A stretch of 64,000 nt of DNA from Streptomyces griseosporeus (GTDB lineage Bacteria > Actinomycetota > Actinomycetes > Streptomycetales > Streptomycetaceae): assembly GCF_014656055.1 (NCBI RefSeq), contig NZ_BNBR01000002.1, positions 1,057,164 to 1,121,163 of the forward strand, in the 5' to 3' direction. Below the pieces are notes generated by a model. That model was not told the DNA's origin, made no database searches, and saw only the letters and a program-made list of their open reading frames with translations. Below are positions 43,335 through 50,753 of this stretch, piece by piece. Position 1 is the first letter of the stretch. The number at the start of each line of letters is the position of its first letter. The position numbers and the translations under genes were made by a program.

Positions 43335-43700
43335 TGGGCCCGACCCTTGGGCGTGGCCGAGCTGTCCGGCGGATCGGTGCCGTGGTCGGCCGACGGGCCG
43401 GTGGCATGGGCGTTCGGCGGGCCCCGGGCCGTGACCTGGCCAGGGCCGTCCGGCGGGCCTGGGCCGATGCCGGTCGGCGGGCCGGTGCCAAAGTCGGTCG
43501 GCCGGGCCGGAGCCGTGACTGTGCCAGGGCCGTCGCGCGGGTCGGTGCCGATGCCGGTCGGCGGTGCCGTGGCCTTGGCCGTCCGGCGAGCCGGTGCCGG
43601 TCGGCAGGCCGGAGCCCCGGCCGTCCAGCGGGCCGGGGCCGTAGCCGTCCGGCCGGGCGGCGTCGTATCGCCGCCCGGCGGACCGGAGGCCGGGGTGGTC
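43335..43700. repeat. Degenerate GC-rich minisatellite in the CorC-SGNH gap
   Basis: The 439-base gap between the second CorC gene and the esterase is filled by many imperfect copies of a unit like GGTCGGCGGGCCGGTGCC, spaced roughly 20-30 bases apart. When translated on either strand it gives low-complexity repeats (for example PMPVGG and HRPADRH). No good gene fits, since the open frames lack ribosome sites. I read it as non-coding, expanded DNA. Confidence 0.6.
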
Positions 43701-43763
43701 GGCAAGGGCGTCCCGGGGTGACCGACCGCTGGGTATGGCGGGTCGGATAGCATCGGGGGCGCC

Positions 43764-44549
43764 ATGCAGACGAACCCCGCCCACACCAGCCTCGTCGCCG
43801 TCGGTGACTCCTTCACCGAGGGCATGTCGGACCTGCTGCCCGACGGTTCCTACCGCGGCTGGGCCGATCTCCTCGCGGCCCGGATGGCCGCCCGCACCCC
43901 GGGCTTCCGGTACGCCAACCTGGCCGTGCGCGGCAAGCTCATCGGGCAGATCGTGGAGGAGCAGGTCGGCGTGGCCGCCGCCATGGGCGCCGACGTGATC
44001 ACGCTGGTCGGCGGCCTGAACGACACCCTGCGGCCCAAGTGCGACATGGGCCGGGTGAAGGGCCTGCTGACGGAGGCCGTGGAGCAGCTGGCGCCGGCGT
44101 GCAAGCAGCTGGTGCTGATGCGCAGCCCGGGCCGCCAGGGCCCGGTCCTGGAGCGGTTCCGGCCGCGCATGGAGGAGCTGTTCGCCTGCGTGGAGGAGCT
44201 GGCCGCCCGGCACGACGCCCTGGTCGTCGACCTGTACGGCGCGCCCGCGCTCAGCGACCCGCGGCTGTGGGACGTCGACCGGCTGCACCTGACCGCGGAG
44301 GGCCACCGCCGGGTCGCGGAGGCGGTGTGGCAGGCCCTCGGGTACGAGGCGGAGGACCCCGACTGGCACGTCGCGCCGCCCCCGGCGCTGCCGCCGGGCT
44401 GGGTCGCCCGCCGCGTCGCCGACGTCCGCTTCACCCGCCAGCACCTCCTGCCGTGGATAGGCCGCCGGCTGACCGGCCGCTCCTCGGGCGACGGCCGCCC
44501 CGCCAAGCGCCCGGAGCTGCTGCCGTACCTCATGGACACCACCGAGTGA
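43764..44549 (+). CDS. SGNH/GDSL-family hydrolase
   Basis: This 261-residue protein has the SGNH blocks: block I VAVGDSFTEGMSD with the nucleophile Ser, block II AVRGKLI, block III TLVGGLNDTLRP, and block V VDRLHLTAEGHRRVAEA with the catalytic Asp and His. Such enzymes are esterases or lipases. There is no signal peptide, so it acts inside the cell. The C-terminal 60 residues are basic (ARRVADVRFTRQHLL and RRLTGRSSGDGRPAKR). It is the last chromosomal gene before the integrated element. Confidence 0.92.
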   Translation: MQTNPAHTSLVAVGDSFTEGMSDLLPDGSYRGWADLLAARMAARTPGFRYANLAVRGKLIGQIVEEQVGVAAAMGADVITLVGGLNDTLRPKCDMGRVKGLLTEAVEQLAPACKQLVLMRSPGRQGPVLERFRPRMEELFACVEELAARHDALVVDLYGAPALSDPRLWDVDRLHLTAEGHRRVAEAVWQALGYEAEDPDWHVAPPPALPPGWVARRVADVRFTRQHLLPWIGRRLTGRSSGDGRPAKRPELLPYLMDTTE

Positions 44550-44605
44550 CGGCCGTCTCGTAGCTTCCGCCGAACCGGGCCGTGGCGCTGGCCTGCACGA
44601 ATCGC

Positions 44606-44632
44606 CAGTAGAATCTGGTCACTGTTCTACTG
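44606..44632. other. Candidate attachment-site core
   Basis: Inverted repeat CAGTAGAA (44606-44613) and TTCTACTG (44625-44632) with an 11-base spacer TCTGGTCACTG lies 57 bases past the SGNH stop and 68 bases from the integrase stop. That layout resembles a tyrosine-recombinase core site. The surrounding DNA is AT-rich for this genome. No tRNA gene is seen here. The second copy needed to confirm it would lie beyond 64 kb. Confidence 0.4.
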
Positions 44633-44699
44633 CCAATCTCGTTTGTGCTGGTCAGTGGCCGTATTGCATGGTCGACGACAGTCCCTGTCTCACAATTTC

Positions 44700-45887
44700 T
44701 CACACAGGGGCTTTTTGATCTCCGCCGTGGAAGCTGTCCCACGCGGTCGCCGCGGCCCTCAGATCCTCGACGTCCGGGCGGACGTACTTCCGCTTCGTGA
44801 AGCTCGCGTTCGTGTGACCGGCCCAAGCCGCGAGGATGTGGTCCGGCACCCCCGCGTTCGCGAGGTACGTCAGGCAGGAGTGCCGCGCGTCGTACAGGCG
44901 AACCTGCCGCATCTCAAGCTCCCGCATCAGCCGGTACGCGTGCTCGCGCAGGTGGCGGGTGTTCCGTGGGATGCCAAGCTGATCCACGACGACGTACGGC
45001 GAGTCCGTATAGCCCTCGCCAGCTGCCAGCTTCTCGCGGGCCTGGAGAGCCCTGAACTTCTTCAGCGCGTCCAAGGCCCGGGACGGCAGCGGCAGAACGC
45101 GCTCGCCGGCCGCGGTCTTGGCGTCCTTCTCCAGCACCTTCACGTTGCCGATCATCGTGCGGGTGTTGGTCATCTCCAGCGTGGCGAGCTTGAAGTCGAT
45201 ATCCGACCAGCGCAGGCCTACCACCTCGGCCGGCCGCAGGCCCATCAGGGACAGCAGCAGCGGGGCATACAGGCGGTCCCGCTCGATACCTCCGATGAAC
45301 CGCTGCACCTCGGGCACGGTCCAGGGCCGAGCCTTGGGACGCTCGCGCTTGTCGGCCTTCTTGTCGGCCAGGCTGATTCGCACGTACTGCGCCGGGCTGG
45401 TCGCGATGAGCTTGCGCGCCACGGCCCGGCCGAGCGCTTCCTTCAGCCGGGTGAGGACGCCCTCGGCGGTGGACACGGCAAGCCGGGTGCCGGCCTCGCC
45501 GCCCTTGCGGCGGCCGTTGGCCACGACGTCGTCGATGCAGTCCTTCACCTGGTCCTCGGTGAGTTCCTGCAGTCGGACGTGACCGATGCGGTCGTACACG
45601 TGGACCAGGGCGAGCCGGTAGGTGCGGATCGTCGTCTCCTCGACGTCGCGCCGCTTGTACTCCAGCCACTGGTCGAGCCACTCCCCCAGCGTGATCGCAC
45701 TGGGAATGATCAGCGTTCCGGCCGAGCGCTGGTGCTGGATGCGGCTGCGCTCGGCGATGACCTCCTTTTTCGTGTCCTTGGTGATGGTGAGCTGGATGCG
45801 CTTGCCGTTCTCGTCGCGGCCGGCGTCGACGACGGTGCGGTAGCGGACCGTGCCGTTCTTCAGCGTGATCTTCTTGATCTCGGCCAC
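44700..45887 (-). CDS. int: Tyrosine recombinase (integrase)
   Basis: This 395-residue phage-type integrase drives integration and excision of the element. It has an N-terminal arm-binding region (about 1-60), a SAM-like core-binding domain (about 65-165; ITLGEWLDQWLEYK), and the catalytic domain with Arg218 in GLRPAEVVGLRW, the box-II motif YDARHSCLTYL (Arg335; the first His of the usual HxxR is Tyr332), His358 in WAGH and the nucleophile Tyr368 in KRKYVRPD. The position at the element's edge next to a possible core site is usual. Its promoter faces the divergent control region. Confidence 0.95.
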   Translation of the reverse strand: MAEIKKITLKNGTVRYRTVVDAGRDENGKRIQLTITKDTKKEVIAERSRIQHQRSAGTLIIPSAITLGEWLDQWLEYKRRDVEETTIRTYRLALVHVYDRIGHVRLQELTEDQVKDCIDDVVANGRRKGGEAGTRLAVSTAEGVLTRLKEALGRAVARKLIATSPAQYVRISLADKKADKRERPKARPWTVPEVQRFIGGIERDRLYAPLLLSLMGLRPAEVVGLRWSDIDFKLATLEMTNTRTMIGNVKVLEKDAKTAAGERVLPLPSRALDALKKFRALQAREKLAAGEGYTDSPYVVVDQLGIPRNTRHLREHAYRLMRELEMRQVRLYDARHSCLTYLANAGVPDHILAAWAGHTNASFTKRKYVRPDVEDLRAAATAWDSFHGGDQKAPV

Positions 45888-45920
45888 GCCCTCCCCCTTC
45901 CCTTCCTGCGGGATCGCTTT

Positions 45921-46757
45921 CTACTGCTGCTCGCCCTCAGGTGATTCAGCTTCAGACCCGTGCGCCTCCGCCTCGCGCTGCTCGCGCTCCCACGCGAGGG
46001 CCTGGCGATTACTCTCCGCCTGCCGCTCTGGCGTGAACCACGCAACGGAAGCCGCACGCTGCCGCTCCGGCGACATGGCGGGAAAGCCCGCGGCCAGCTC
46101 GGCGACGCTCTCCGGTGGCGCCTGATAGCCCTCCGGGAAGATCCGCGCGAACTCCTCAGGTGTGAGGTCTCGCAAGAGCGGCCCCGGCTCGGCGCCCGCC
46201 CGGCCCTTTACGCTCGGGCCGAGCCATCCTGCCTTCCGGGCGCGGGCGATCCACGAACGGACGGTTTCCTCTGGCCGGTCAAACTCGGTGGCCATCCGCT
46301 TGACGGCGCCGGCAGGACGGCCGGGAGCCGTCTCGGCGAGGTACGCAACGGCGACACTGCGGAGAAGATCCTCGCTTAGCGCGGAGCGGCCTCCGCTTCG
46401 CCGCGGTCGGGGAGCTGGGGACTCGACGCTCTGCACTGGTTCGCTGGACTGCGCAGCCCGGGCGACGACTGCGCGCGCGAGGTGGAGGATGTCTCCCACC
46501 TGCACACGCCGCAGCAGGCTGCCCGTGATGCCACTGCCTGTCCGGTCTACGGCCTGCAGTTCCACCCTGGAGATCACCAGCCCTTGAGCCCCTCGGGCGA
46601 TATCTCCTCTCGCCAACCAATCACCAGACGTTGGACGGGCCTCGAACGTCGCCACAACGGCACCTTCTGCCTGGCTGGCTGCGGCGGCAACGTCGGCGAT
46701 CGCGTTGATGTGGACCTCTTCGGGCCCATCGGTCGTGGGGGGTGTCGGTGTAGTCAC
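45921..46757 (-). CDS. Probable DNA-binding protein between int and the repressor
   Basis: This 278-residue protein of unknown family starts at GTG 46757; a longer frame runs over the divergent promoter. The N-terminal half (about 15-110) is a mixed fold (HINAIADVAAAASQAEGAVVATFEAR). The centre holds a helix-turn-helix-like region (about 145-195; LLRSVAVAYLAETAPGRP and FDRPEETVRSWIARARKAGWLG). The C-terminus is charged (EREQREAEAHGSEAESPEGEQQ). It lies 33 bases upstream of int on the same strand, so it probably helps control integration. Similar int-linked proteins occur in Streptomyces elements. Confidence 0.7.
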   Translation of the reverse strand: MTTPTPPTTDGPEEVHINAIADVAAAASQAEGAVVATFEARPTSGDWLARGDIARGAQGLVISRVELQAVDRTGSGITGSLLRRVQVGDILHLARAVVARAAQSSEPVQSVESPAPRPRRSGGRSALSEDLLRSVAVAYLAETAPGRPAGAVKRMATEFDRPEETVRSWIARARKAGWLGPSVKGRAGAEPGPLLRDLTPEEFARIFPEGYQAPPESVAELAAGFPAMSPERQRAASVAWFTPERQAESNRQALAWEREQREAEAHGSEAESPEGEQQ

Positions 46758-46783
46758 CGGTCGAGCATGACAAGAACGCAACG

Positions 46784-46860
46784 CCAGGTCAACACACCAG
46801 CACTGCTGACGTGGTTCACCAGGTCTGCACGCCTGGTTGACTTCAACTCCCCAGGTCTGC
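46784..46860. promoter_or_regulatory. Repeated CCAGGT half-sites in the divergent control region
   Basis: CCAGGTCTGC occurs at 46819-46828 and 46851-46860, 32 bases (about three helical turns) apart. A related CCAGGTCAAC lies at 46784-46793, and an inverted GCCTGGTTGAC at 46831-46841. They sit in the 115-base gap between the leftward int-side genes and the rightward XRE gene, the position of a lysogeny-type switch. The XRE protein is the likely binder. Confidence 0.55.
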
Positions 46861-46872
46861 CAAGCTGGCCAC

Positions 46873-47109
46873 ATGACAGCCACAGCGCTACGCGTTCGGG
46901 CTCGCATGCTCCTTCATCAGGACCTTCCGGCACCCGAGGAGCGGCGGGCAATTCGTCAGGCGGCAGGCCTCTCGCAGGGGGAACTGGCCGAAGCTATCGG
47001 TGTCACGCGGCAGGCGATCAGCAACTGGGAAAGCGGCGCGCGCACGCCGAAGGGCTCTCACCTGGAGCGCTACGTCGCTGCGATCCGCACCCTTCGGAGC
47101 GCCGACTGA
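46873..47109 (+). CDS. XRE-family repressor-like protein
   Basis: This 78-residue protein is a bare Cro/C1-type HTH: RRAIRQAAGLSQGELAEAIG, VTRQAISNWESG and ARTPKGSHLERYVAAIRTL. It is divergent from the int-side genes and overlaps the next gene (TGATG), so it is likely the repressor or activator of the element's switch. ATG 46873 is used; another Met 12 codons upstream would lie inside the repeated half-sites. Confidence 0.88.
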   Translation: MTATALRVRARMLLHQDLPAPEERRAIRQAAGLSQGELAEAIGVTRQAISNWESGARTPKGSHLERYVAAIRTLRSAD

Positions 47110-47324
47110 TGGCCGCGAAGAAGACCGCGCAGCCGACGCTCACCGAGGTGAAGAAGTGGCCGGCCACGGTCGAGGTGACCCGTGCGGCGCTCGCCCTCGG
47201 ATGCAGCCGGTCGCAGCTGTACGAGCTGATCAAGCGCGGCGAATCGCCCGTCGCGGTCCTCAGCTTCGGCCAGCGGCACCGCGTCGTCACCGCGTCGCTC
47301 GTCCGGCTCCTCGAAGCCCTCTGA
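47109..47324 (+). CDS. Excisionase-like small HTH protein
   Basis: This 71-residue protein has a MerR/AlpA-type winged HTH: WPATVEVTRAALALGCSRSQLYELIKRGESP and VLSFGQRHRVVTASLVRLLEAL. Small proteins with this fold act as recombination directionality factors (Xis) in AICEs. The ATG overlaps the stop of the XRE gene. Its place near int fits an excisionase, though a regulatory role cannot be excluded. Confidence 0.78.
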   Translation: MAAKKTAQPTLTEVKKWPATVEVTRAALALGCSRSQLYELIKRGESPVAVLSFGQRHRVVTASLVRLLEAL

Positions 47325-47460
47325 CGCACACACAAGACGGCCCGGCCGTCGGCGGTACCAGCGCCAGCGACCGGGCCTGAACGCCCCACCAACGACGAGA
47401 CCCCGGCCATCTACCGCCAAGCAGACCCGGGGCCCGTCATCTCATTCGAGAGGAGACGTC

Positions 47461-47754
47461 ATGTCTCACCAGCTTAGGGCCATCCCCACCATGGACACCA
47501 CGCCGACCGGGCGTGCGCTGCCCTACATCCCCGAGCCGGCGCGCGAGCACCCCGAGCACATCACCCCGGCGGACACCACCAAGGGCGTCGACTGGAACCG
47601 GCTCGTCGCCGAGCTGCCGGACGTCGTCGACCAGGCCATGCAGGAGACGCTGCCCGGCCACTACTCGCCGGAGAAGGCGGCGTCCATCGCCGCGGGTCTC
47701 ATCAGGGAGCTGCAGCAGTACCGGATGGGCGTCGCCCCCCAGGTCCGGGCGTGA
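47461..47754 (+). CDS. Small unknown protein of the element
   Basis: This 97-residue acidic protein has no family that I recognise. GRALPYIPEPAREHPEHI is followed by a helical C-terminal half, WNRLVAELPDVVDQAMQETLPGHYSPEKAASIAAGLIRELQQYRMG. A GAGAGGAG site precedes its ATG. It follows a 136-base gap after the excisionase-like gene, which may hold a promoter, and is followed by a hairpin. Confidence 0.65.
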   Translation: MSHQLRAIPTMDTTPTGRALPYIPEPAREHPEHITPADTTKGVDWNRLVAELPDVVDQAMQETLPGHYSPEKAASIAAGLIRELQQYRMGVAPQVRA

Positions 47755-47779
47755 CCACCCGACAGACCCCCCGCCGACT

Positions 47780-47804
47780 CCGCCCGGCCCTCGCGGTCGG
47801 GCGG
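47780..47804 (+). terminator. Hairpin after the 97-residue gene
   Basis: CCGCCCG (47780-47786) pairs with CGGGCGG (47798-47804), an 11-base loop between them. It lies 26 bases after the stop and may attenuate or end transcription before the next genes. Confidence 0.5.
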
Positions 47805-47912
47805 TGCCCGGCCTACTGACCGTCGCGTGCACGGCTCCGCCACCCCCGTGCACGCCGTTCCCGACCGCAGGCCGGTTCCCCAGCCGGCCGCCCCTCGGCA
47901 AGGACATCGAAC

Positions 47913-48392
47913 GTGAACGAACTCCGCCCCGCCCCGCAGCGCGGCGACACCCCGGATGCGGTGGCACTGTGGGCGTCCGCCCGGGTGACCGAACTTCTCG
48001 ACGGGCACGACGACCCGCCCGCCTACGGCTCACCGGAATGGCAGCGACTGCCCAGCACCGACCCGCGGAAGGGCGCTGCGATCGTCGTAGCTGCCGAGCT
48101 GTGGCGCCTGCACGGACACGACAACCTCTCCGTCATCGAGGCCGCCGACATGTGGCGCCGGTACGGCGACGACGTCGTCCAGTGGTTCAAGGAGGCGTCC
48201 ACCCCGCGCGCGCCGCTCGCCCAGCGGAAGACGATCGCCGAGCTGGACGCGCTCGCCAAGCCGAGGCCGCAGCGCCCGGTCCAGGCCACCCAGGGTTGGC
48301 CGCCAGTGGCGATCCCTGGGCGCCCCGGCTGGTACCGCCGCCTCGCCAACGGCCGGCAGATCGACACCAAGAGGTCGGAGGCAGCGGCATGA
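47913..48392 (+). CDS. DUF2742-like protein upstream of the replication ATPase
   Basis: This 159-residue protein starts at GTG 47913. The N-terminal half (PPAYGSPEWQRLPSTDPRK, then GAAIVVAAELWRLHGH) resembles the DUF2742 domain of actinophage and element proteins, while the C-terminal half is basic and Pro/Arg-rich (RPQRPVQATQGWPPVAIPGRPGWYRRLANG). The stop overlaps the start of the replication ATPase (ATGA), so the two proteins are coupled and may work together in replication. The family match is by eye only. Confidence 0.65.
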   Translation: MNELRPAPQRGDTPDAVALWASARVTELLDGHDDPPAYGSPEWQRLPSTDPRKGAAIVVAAELWRLHGHDNLSVIEAADMWRRYGDDVVQWFKEASTPRAPLAQRKTIAELDALAKPRPQRPVQATQGWPPVAIPGRPGWYRRLANGRQIDTKRSEAAA

Positions 48393-49564
48393 CCGAGGCC
48401 CTCGGCCTGATGGCACAGCTCACGGGCGACCGACCGCGCTGCGAGCGACACAACCAGTACATGCCATGCCAACACGTCGAGTGCCAGCAAGGCAGTCGTG
48501 AACCCGCCTGGGCTGCGGGCGTCAGAGCCGAGTCGGACGTGCACGCTGCGATAGAGAGCGCACCCGAACAGGACGTCCTCCCCAAGGCGTTCAAGCCTGG
48601 CGGCTCGTTCTTCCTGCAGGCGCTCGACGCACCTCCGGCCATCTGGGGACGTGACGGCGAGGTGCTGTGGGCCGAGGGTGAGGCGCTGGTGCTCGCAGGA
48701 CCCCAGGGTGTGGGCAAGACAACGATCGCCACGCAGCTCATCCGCGCGCGACTCGGCCTCCAAGAGACGGTCCTCGGTCTGCCCGTACAGCCGGGCAAGA
48801 AGTGTCTGATCCTCGCCATGGACAGACCTGCCCAGTTCCGCCGCGCTGGCCGTCGCATCTTCGGCGCTGACGACGAGGACTACCTGAACGAACACCTCGT
48901 CGTGTGGGAGGGGCCGCCACCGTACGACCTCGCGAAGCGCACCGACATCCTCGCCGCGATGTGCGACAAGGCGGGGGCGGACACGGTCCTCGTCGACTCC
49001 ATCAAGGATGGCGCCCTCGGCATCTCCAGCGACGAGGTGGGCGCGGGCTACAACCGTGCCCGGCAGAAGGCGCTCGCCGAGGGCGTCCAGGTGCTGGAGA
49101 ACCACCACGTGAAGAAGGCCGGCGCGAACGGTGGTGAGCCCAACACCCTTGCCGACGTGTACGGGTCGGTATGGATTACGGCCGGGGCAGGTTCTGTGAT
49201 CATGCTTTGGGGTGAGGCTGGCGATCCCGTGGTCACCTTCCGGCACCTGAAGCAGCCGATGGACGAGGTCGGCCCCCTGCAGCTCATCCATGAGCACCAG
49301 AGCGGTATCACCACCGTGCGGCACAGCGCTGACCTGGTGGACATGGCGCGCATCGGAGGCGTTCACGGACTCACGGCCGCGGCTGCCGCCGAGGCGATGT
49401 TCGAGACGAAGAAGCCCACCCCCGCGCAGCGAGAGAAGGCGCGCCGGAAGCTGGACAAGCTGGTCTCTCAGAGGCTGCTCATCAAGGTCGGTTCGACCAC
49501 CCCGAGCGATCCAGCGCGCTGGTATCCGGCCGCGCCCGACGGGACGCACGGACCCTCACGCTGA
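48389..49564 (+). CDS. RepA-like AAA ATPase, probable replication helicase or initiator
   Basis: This 391-residue protein has an N-terminal Cys/His cluster (C18, H21, C27, H29, C32) that could bind zinc, then a RecA-fold ATPase (AAA_25/RepA type): Walker A GPQGVGKTT (about 104-112), Walker B ADTVLVDSIKD (about 197-207), ENHHVKKAG and GSVWITAGAGSVIML. The C-terminal 50 residues (PTPAQREKARRKLDKLVSQRLLIKVG) form a likely winged helix. Similar proteins serve replication in plasmids and actinophages. An iteron array begins in its last codons, which supports a role in origin firing. Confidence 0.85.
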   Translation: MTEALGLMAQLTGDRPRCERHNQYMPCQHVECQQGSREPAWAAGVRAESDVHAAIESAPEQDVLPKAFKPGGSFFLQALDAPPAIWGRDGEVLWAEGEALVLAGPQGVGKTTIATQLIRARLGLQETVLGLPVQPGKKCLILAMDRPAQFRRAGRRIFGADDEDYLNEHLVVWEGPPPYDLAKRTDILAAMCDKAGADTVLVDSIKDGALGISSDEVGAGYNRARQKALAEGVQVLENHHVKKAGANGGEPNTLADVYGSVWITAGAGSVIMLWGEAGDPVVTFRHLKQPMDEVGPLQLIHEHQSGITTVRHSADLVDMARIGGVHGLTAAAAAEAMFETKKPTPAQREKARRKLDKLVSQRLLIKVGSTTPSDPARWYPAAPDGTHGPSR

Positions 49565-49725
49565 CCCTCACGCACCCTTCACGGCGACCGACCCTCACGC
49601 ACCCCTCACGGACCCTCACGCGGAAACAAAAAGCCCAGCTCACAGCCTCACGCTTACCCTCACGGACCCTCACGGCCAGGGACCCTCACGTTCCCCCCTC
49701 CTCTAAGAGGAGGGGAACCGTGAGG
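49551..49725. repeat. Iteron array, candidate replication origin
   Basis: The decamer GACCCTCACG occurs exactly at 49551, 49563, 49590, 49611, 49665 and 49681. Variants lie at 49574 (ACCCTTCACG), 49601 (ACCCCTCACG) and 49655 (TACCCTCACG), with a partial copy at 49645 and an inverted CGTGAGG at 49719-49725. An A-rich stretch (49622-49632) interrupts the array. It lies directly behind the RepA-like gene, as iteron origins often do. The spacing is irregular (10 to 27 bases, with one 54-base gap between exact copies). Confidence 0.8.
49691..49717 (+). terminator. Hairpin at the end of the iteron array
   Basis: TTCCCC and TCCTCT on the left pair with AGGA and GGGGAA on the right around a short loop near TAA, with a two-C bulge. 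It may end the replication-gene transcript or form part of the origin. Confidence 0.6.
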
Positions 49726-49749
49726 CCCACGAGCAACAGGAGACACCCA

Positions 49750-50022
49750 ATGCCCGATCTCGTTCCGGCAGACGGCTACCTCGCTGTCTTCACGGGCCTC
49801 GACACATCGACCGGCGAAACGCGCTACCACCCGCGCTCCCTGATCGCATGGACGGTGGACGACGACGGACGGCTCGTCGGCCACTACGTCAACGCGAACG
49901 GCCAGACTGCCCTGGCCAGCAAAGTTCCGAACTTCTACCGGTACATGACCGAGACGGAGTGGGAGAACTTCGCCCTCTACTCCATCCGTCCCGCCCGCAC
50001 CGCGCAACGAGGCACCGCATGA
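49750..50022 (+). CDS. Small unknown protein after the iterons
   Basis: This 90-residue protein looks like a compact beta-rich fold: GYLAVFTGLDTSTGETRYHPRSLIAWTVDDDGRLVGHYVN and KVPNFYRYMTETEWENFALY. I do not recognise a family. A CAGGAGAC site precedes its ATG by about 8 bases. Its stop overlaps the next gene (ATGA). It is the first gene downstream of the candidate origin. Confidence 0.65.
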   Translation: MPDLVPADGYLAVFTGLDTSTGETRYHPRSLIAWTVDDDGRLVGHYVNANGQTALASKVPNFYRYMTETEWENFALYSIRPARTAQRGTA

Positions 50023-50450
50023 CCAGCCACGTCGAGCAGCAGGTGCAGGCCCGTATCGCGGCCGCGCGCGCCAAGGGCGAGGCGGACAAGCAGCGCCGGC
50101 AGGAGCTGGCCGAGGCCCGGCAGCGCGGCCTCGCGGCCCGGCACGCGCAGAAGCTCCGGCACCAGGGTGCTCGTCGCGGCGCTCTCAACGACCTCACCGC
50201 CGAGGAGATCGCCGGACCGGTTGGCTACCTGGCCGCGTGCCTGGCCCAACTGCGCACCGGCCACGGTATCGCGGGCCTCGACACGGGCCTCGTCTCCACG
50301 GTGCCGCCCACGCAGGCCGACGCGGACAACGCCCGTCTGATCGCCAGCGCGGTCCGCCGGATGCTGGCCGCGCCACTCAAGCCCCTCGGCTGTCGACCGG
50401 CGGCCGGGCAGTCCGGCGAGGGAGGACCGGATGCTGATGGCTCCGCGTAG
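50019..50450 (+). CDS. Small basic helical protein, unknown function
   Basis: This 143-residue protein has a long charged helix at the N-terminus (VEQQVQARIAAARAKGEADK, then QRRQELAEARQRGLAARHAQ), then ALNDLTAEEIAGPVGYLAACLAQLRTGHG and a Gly/Ala-rich tail. The first half may bind nucleic acid because of its many Arg and Lys. The ATG overlaps the stop of the previous gene, so the two are coupled. No family recognised. Confidence 0.6.
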   Translation: MTSHVEQQVQARIAAARAKGEADKQRRQELAEARQRGLAARHAQKLRHQGARRGALNDLTAEEIAGPVGYLAACLAQLRTGHGIAGLDTGLVSTVPPTQADADNARLIASAVRRMLAAPLKPLGCRPAAGQSGEGGPDADGSA

Positions 50451-50540
50451 ACCGTGGTTCCGCGTGGGCGGTGGCTCCGTGGTGGAAGGTGGCCCGGTTC
50501 GTCGGGTCGGTCGGGTGATGGCAGGAAGGTGGGTGACGGC

Positions 50541-50753
50541 ATGAGAACGGTGCGCGGCGGTCGGGGGCGTGGGCTGGTGCGGTGGCGGGCGGTGGGGGAG
50601 GCGTTGCTGCGGGTGCGGTCGGTGCTGCTGGATGCGGTCGGTCTGGGGTTGCTGGCTACGGCGGCGTTCACGTGGTCGACGACGGCGGGGTTCGTTGCCG
50701 CTGGGGTGGCGGTCCTGGGGATGAACTGGCGGCTGAGCGAGGGCGCGCAGTGA
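50541..50753 (+). CDS. Small membrane protein
   Basis: This 70-residue protein has a basic N-terminus (MRTVRGGRGRGLVRWRAVGE) and two adjoining hydrophobic segments (LLDAVGLGLLATAAFTW and TTAGFVAAGVAVLGMNW). Small membrane proteins of this kind are common in AICEs, where Spd proteins help intramycelial spread; this one cannot be called Spd from sequence. The stop overlaps the WhiB-like GTG start (GTGA). Confidence 0.6.
   Translation: MRTVRGGRGRGLVRWRAVGEALLRVRSVLLDAVGLGLLATAAFTWSTTAGFVAAGVAVLGMNWRLSEGAQ

Noticed and set aside
43347..43721. Possible 124-residue protein in the CorC-SGNH gap
   Set aside because: No ribosome site, low-complexity PMPVGG-like product, and the same repeats are open on the opposite strand. 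Treated as non-coding minisatellite.
44550..44699. tRNA gene as the integration site
   Set aside because: No cloverleaf, T-loop or CCA-like end could be found in this stretch on either strand.
49551..49725. CRISPR array
   Set aside because: Units are only 10 bases, at irregular spacing and without spacers of uniform length. The pattern fits iterons.
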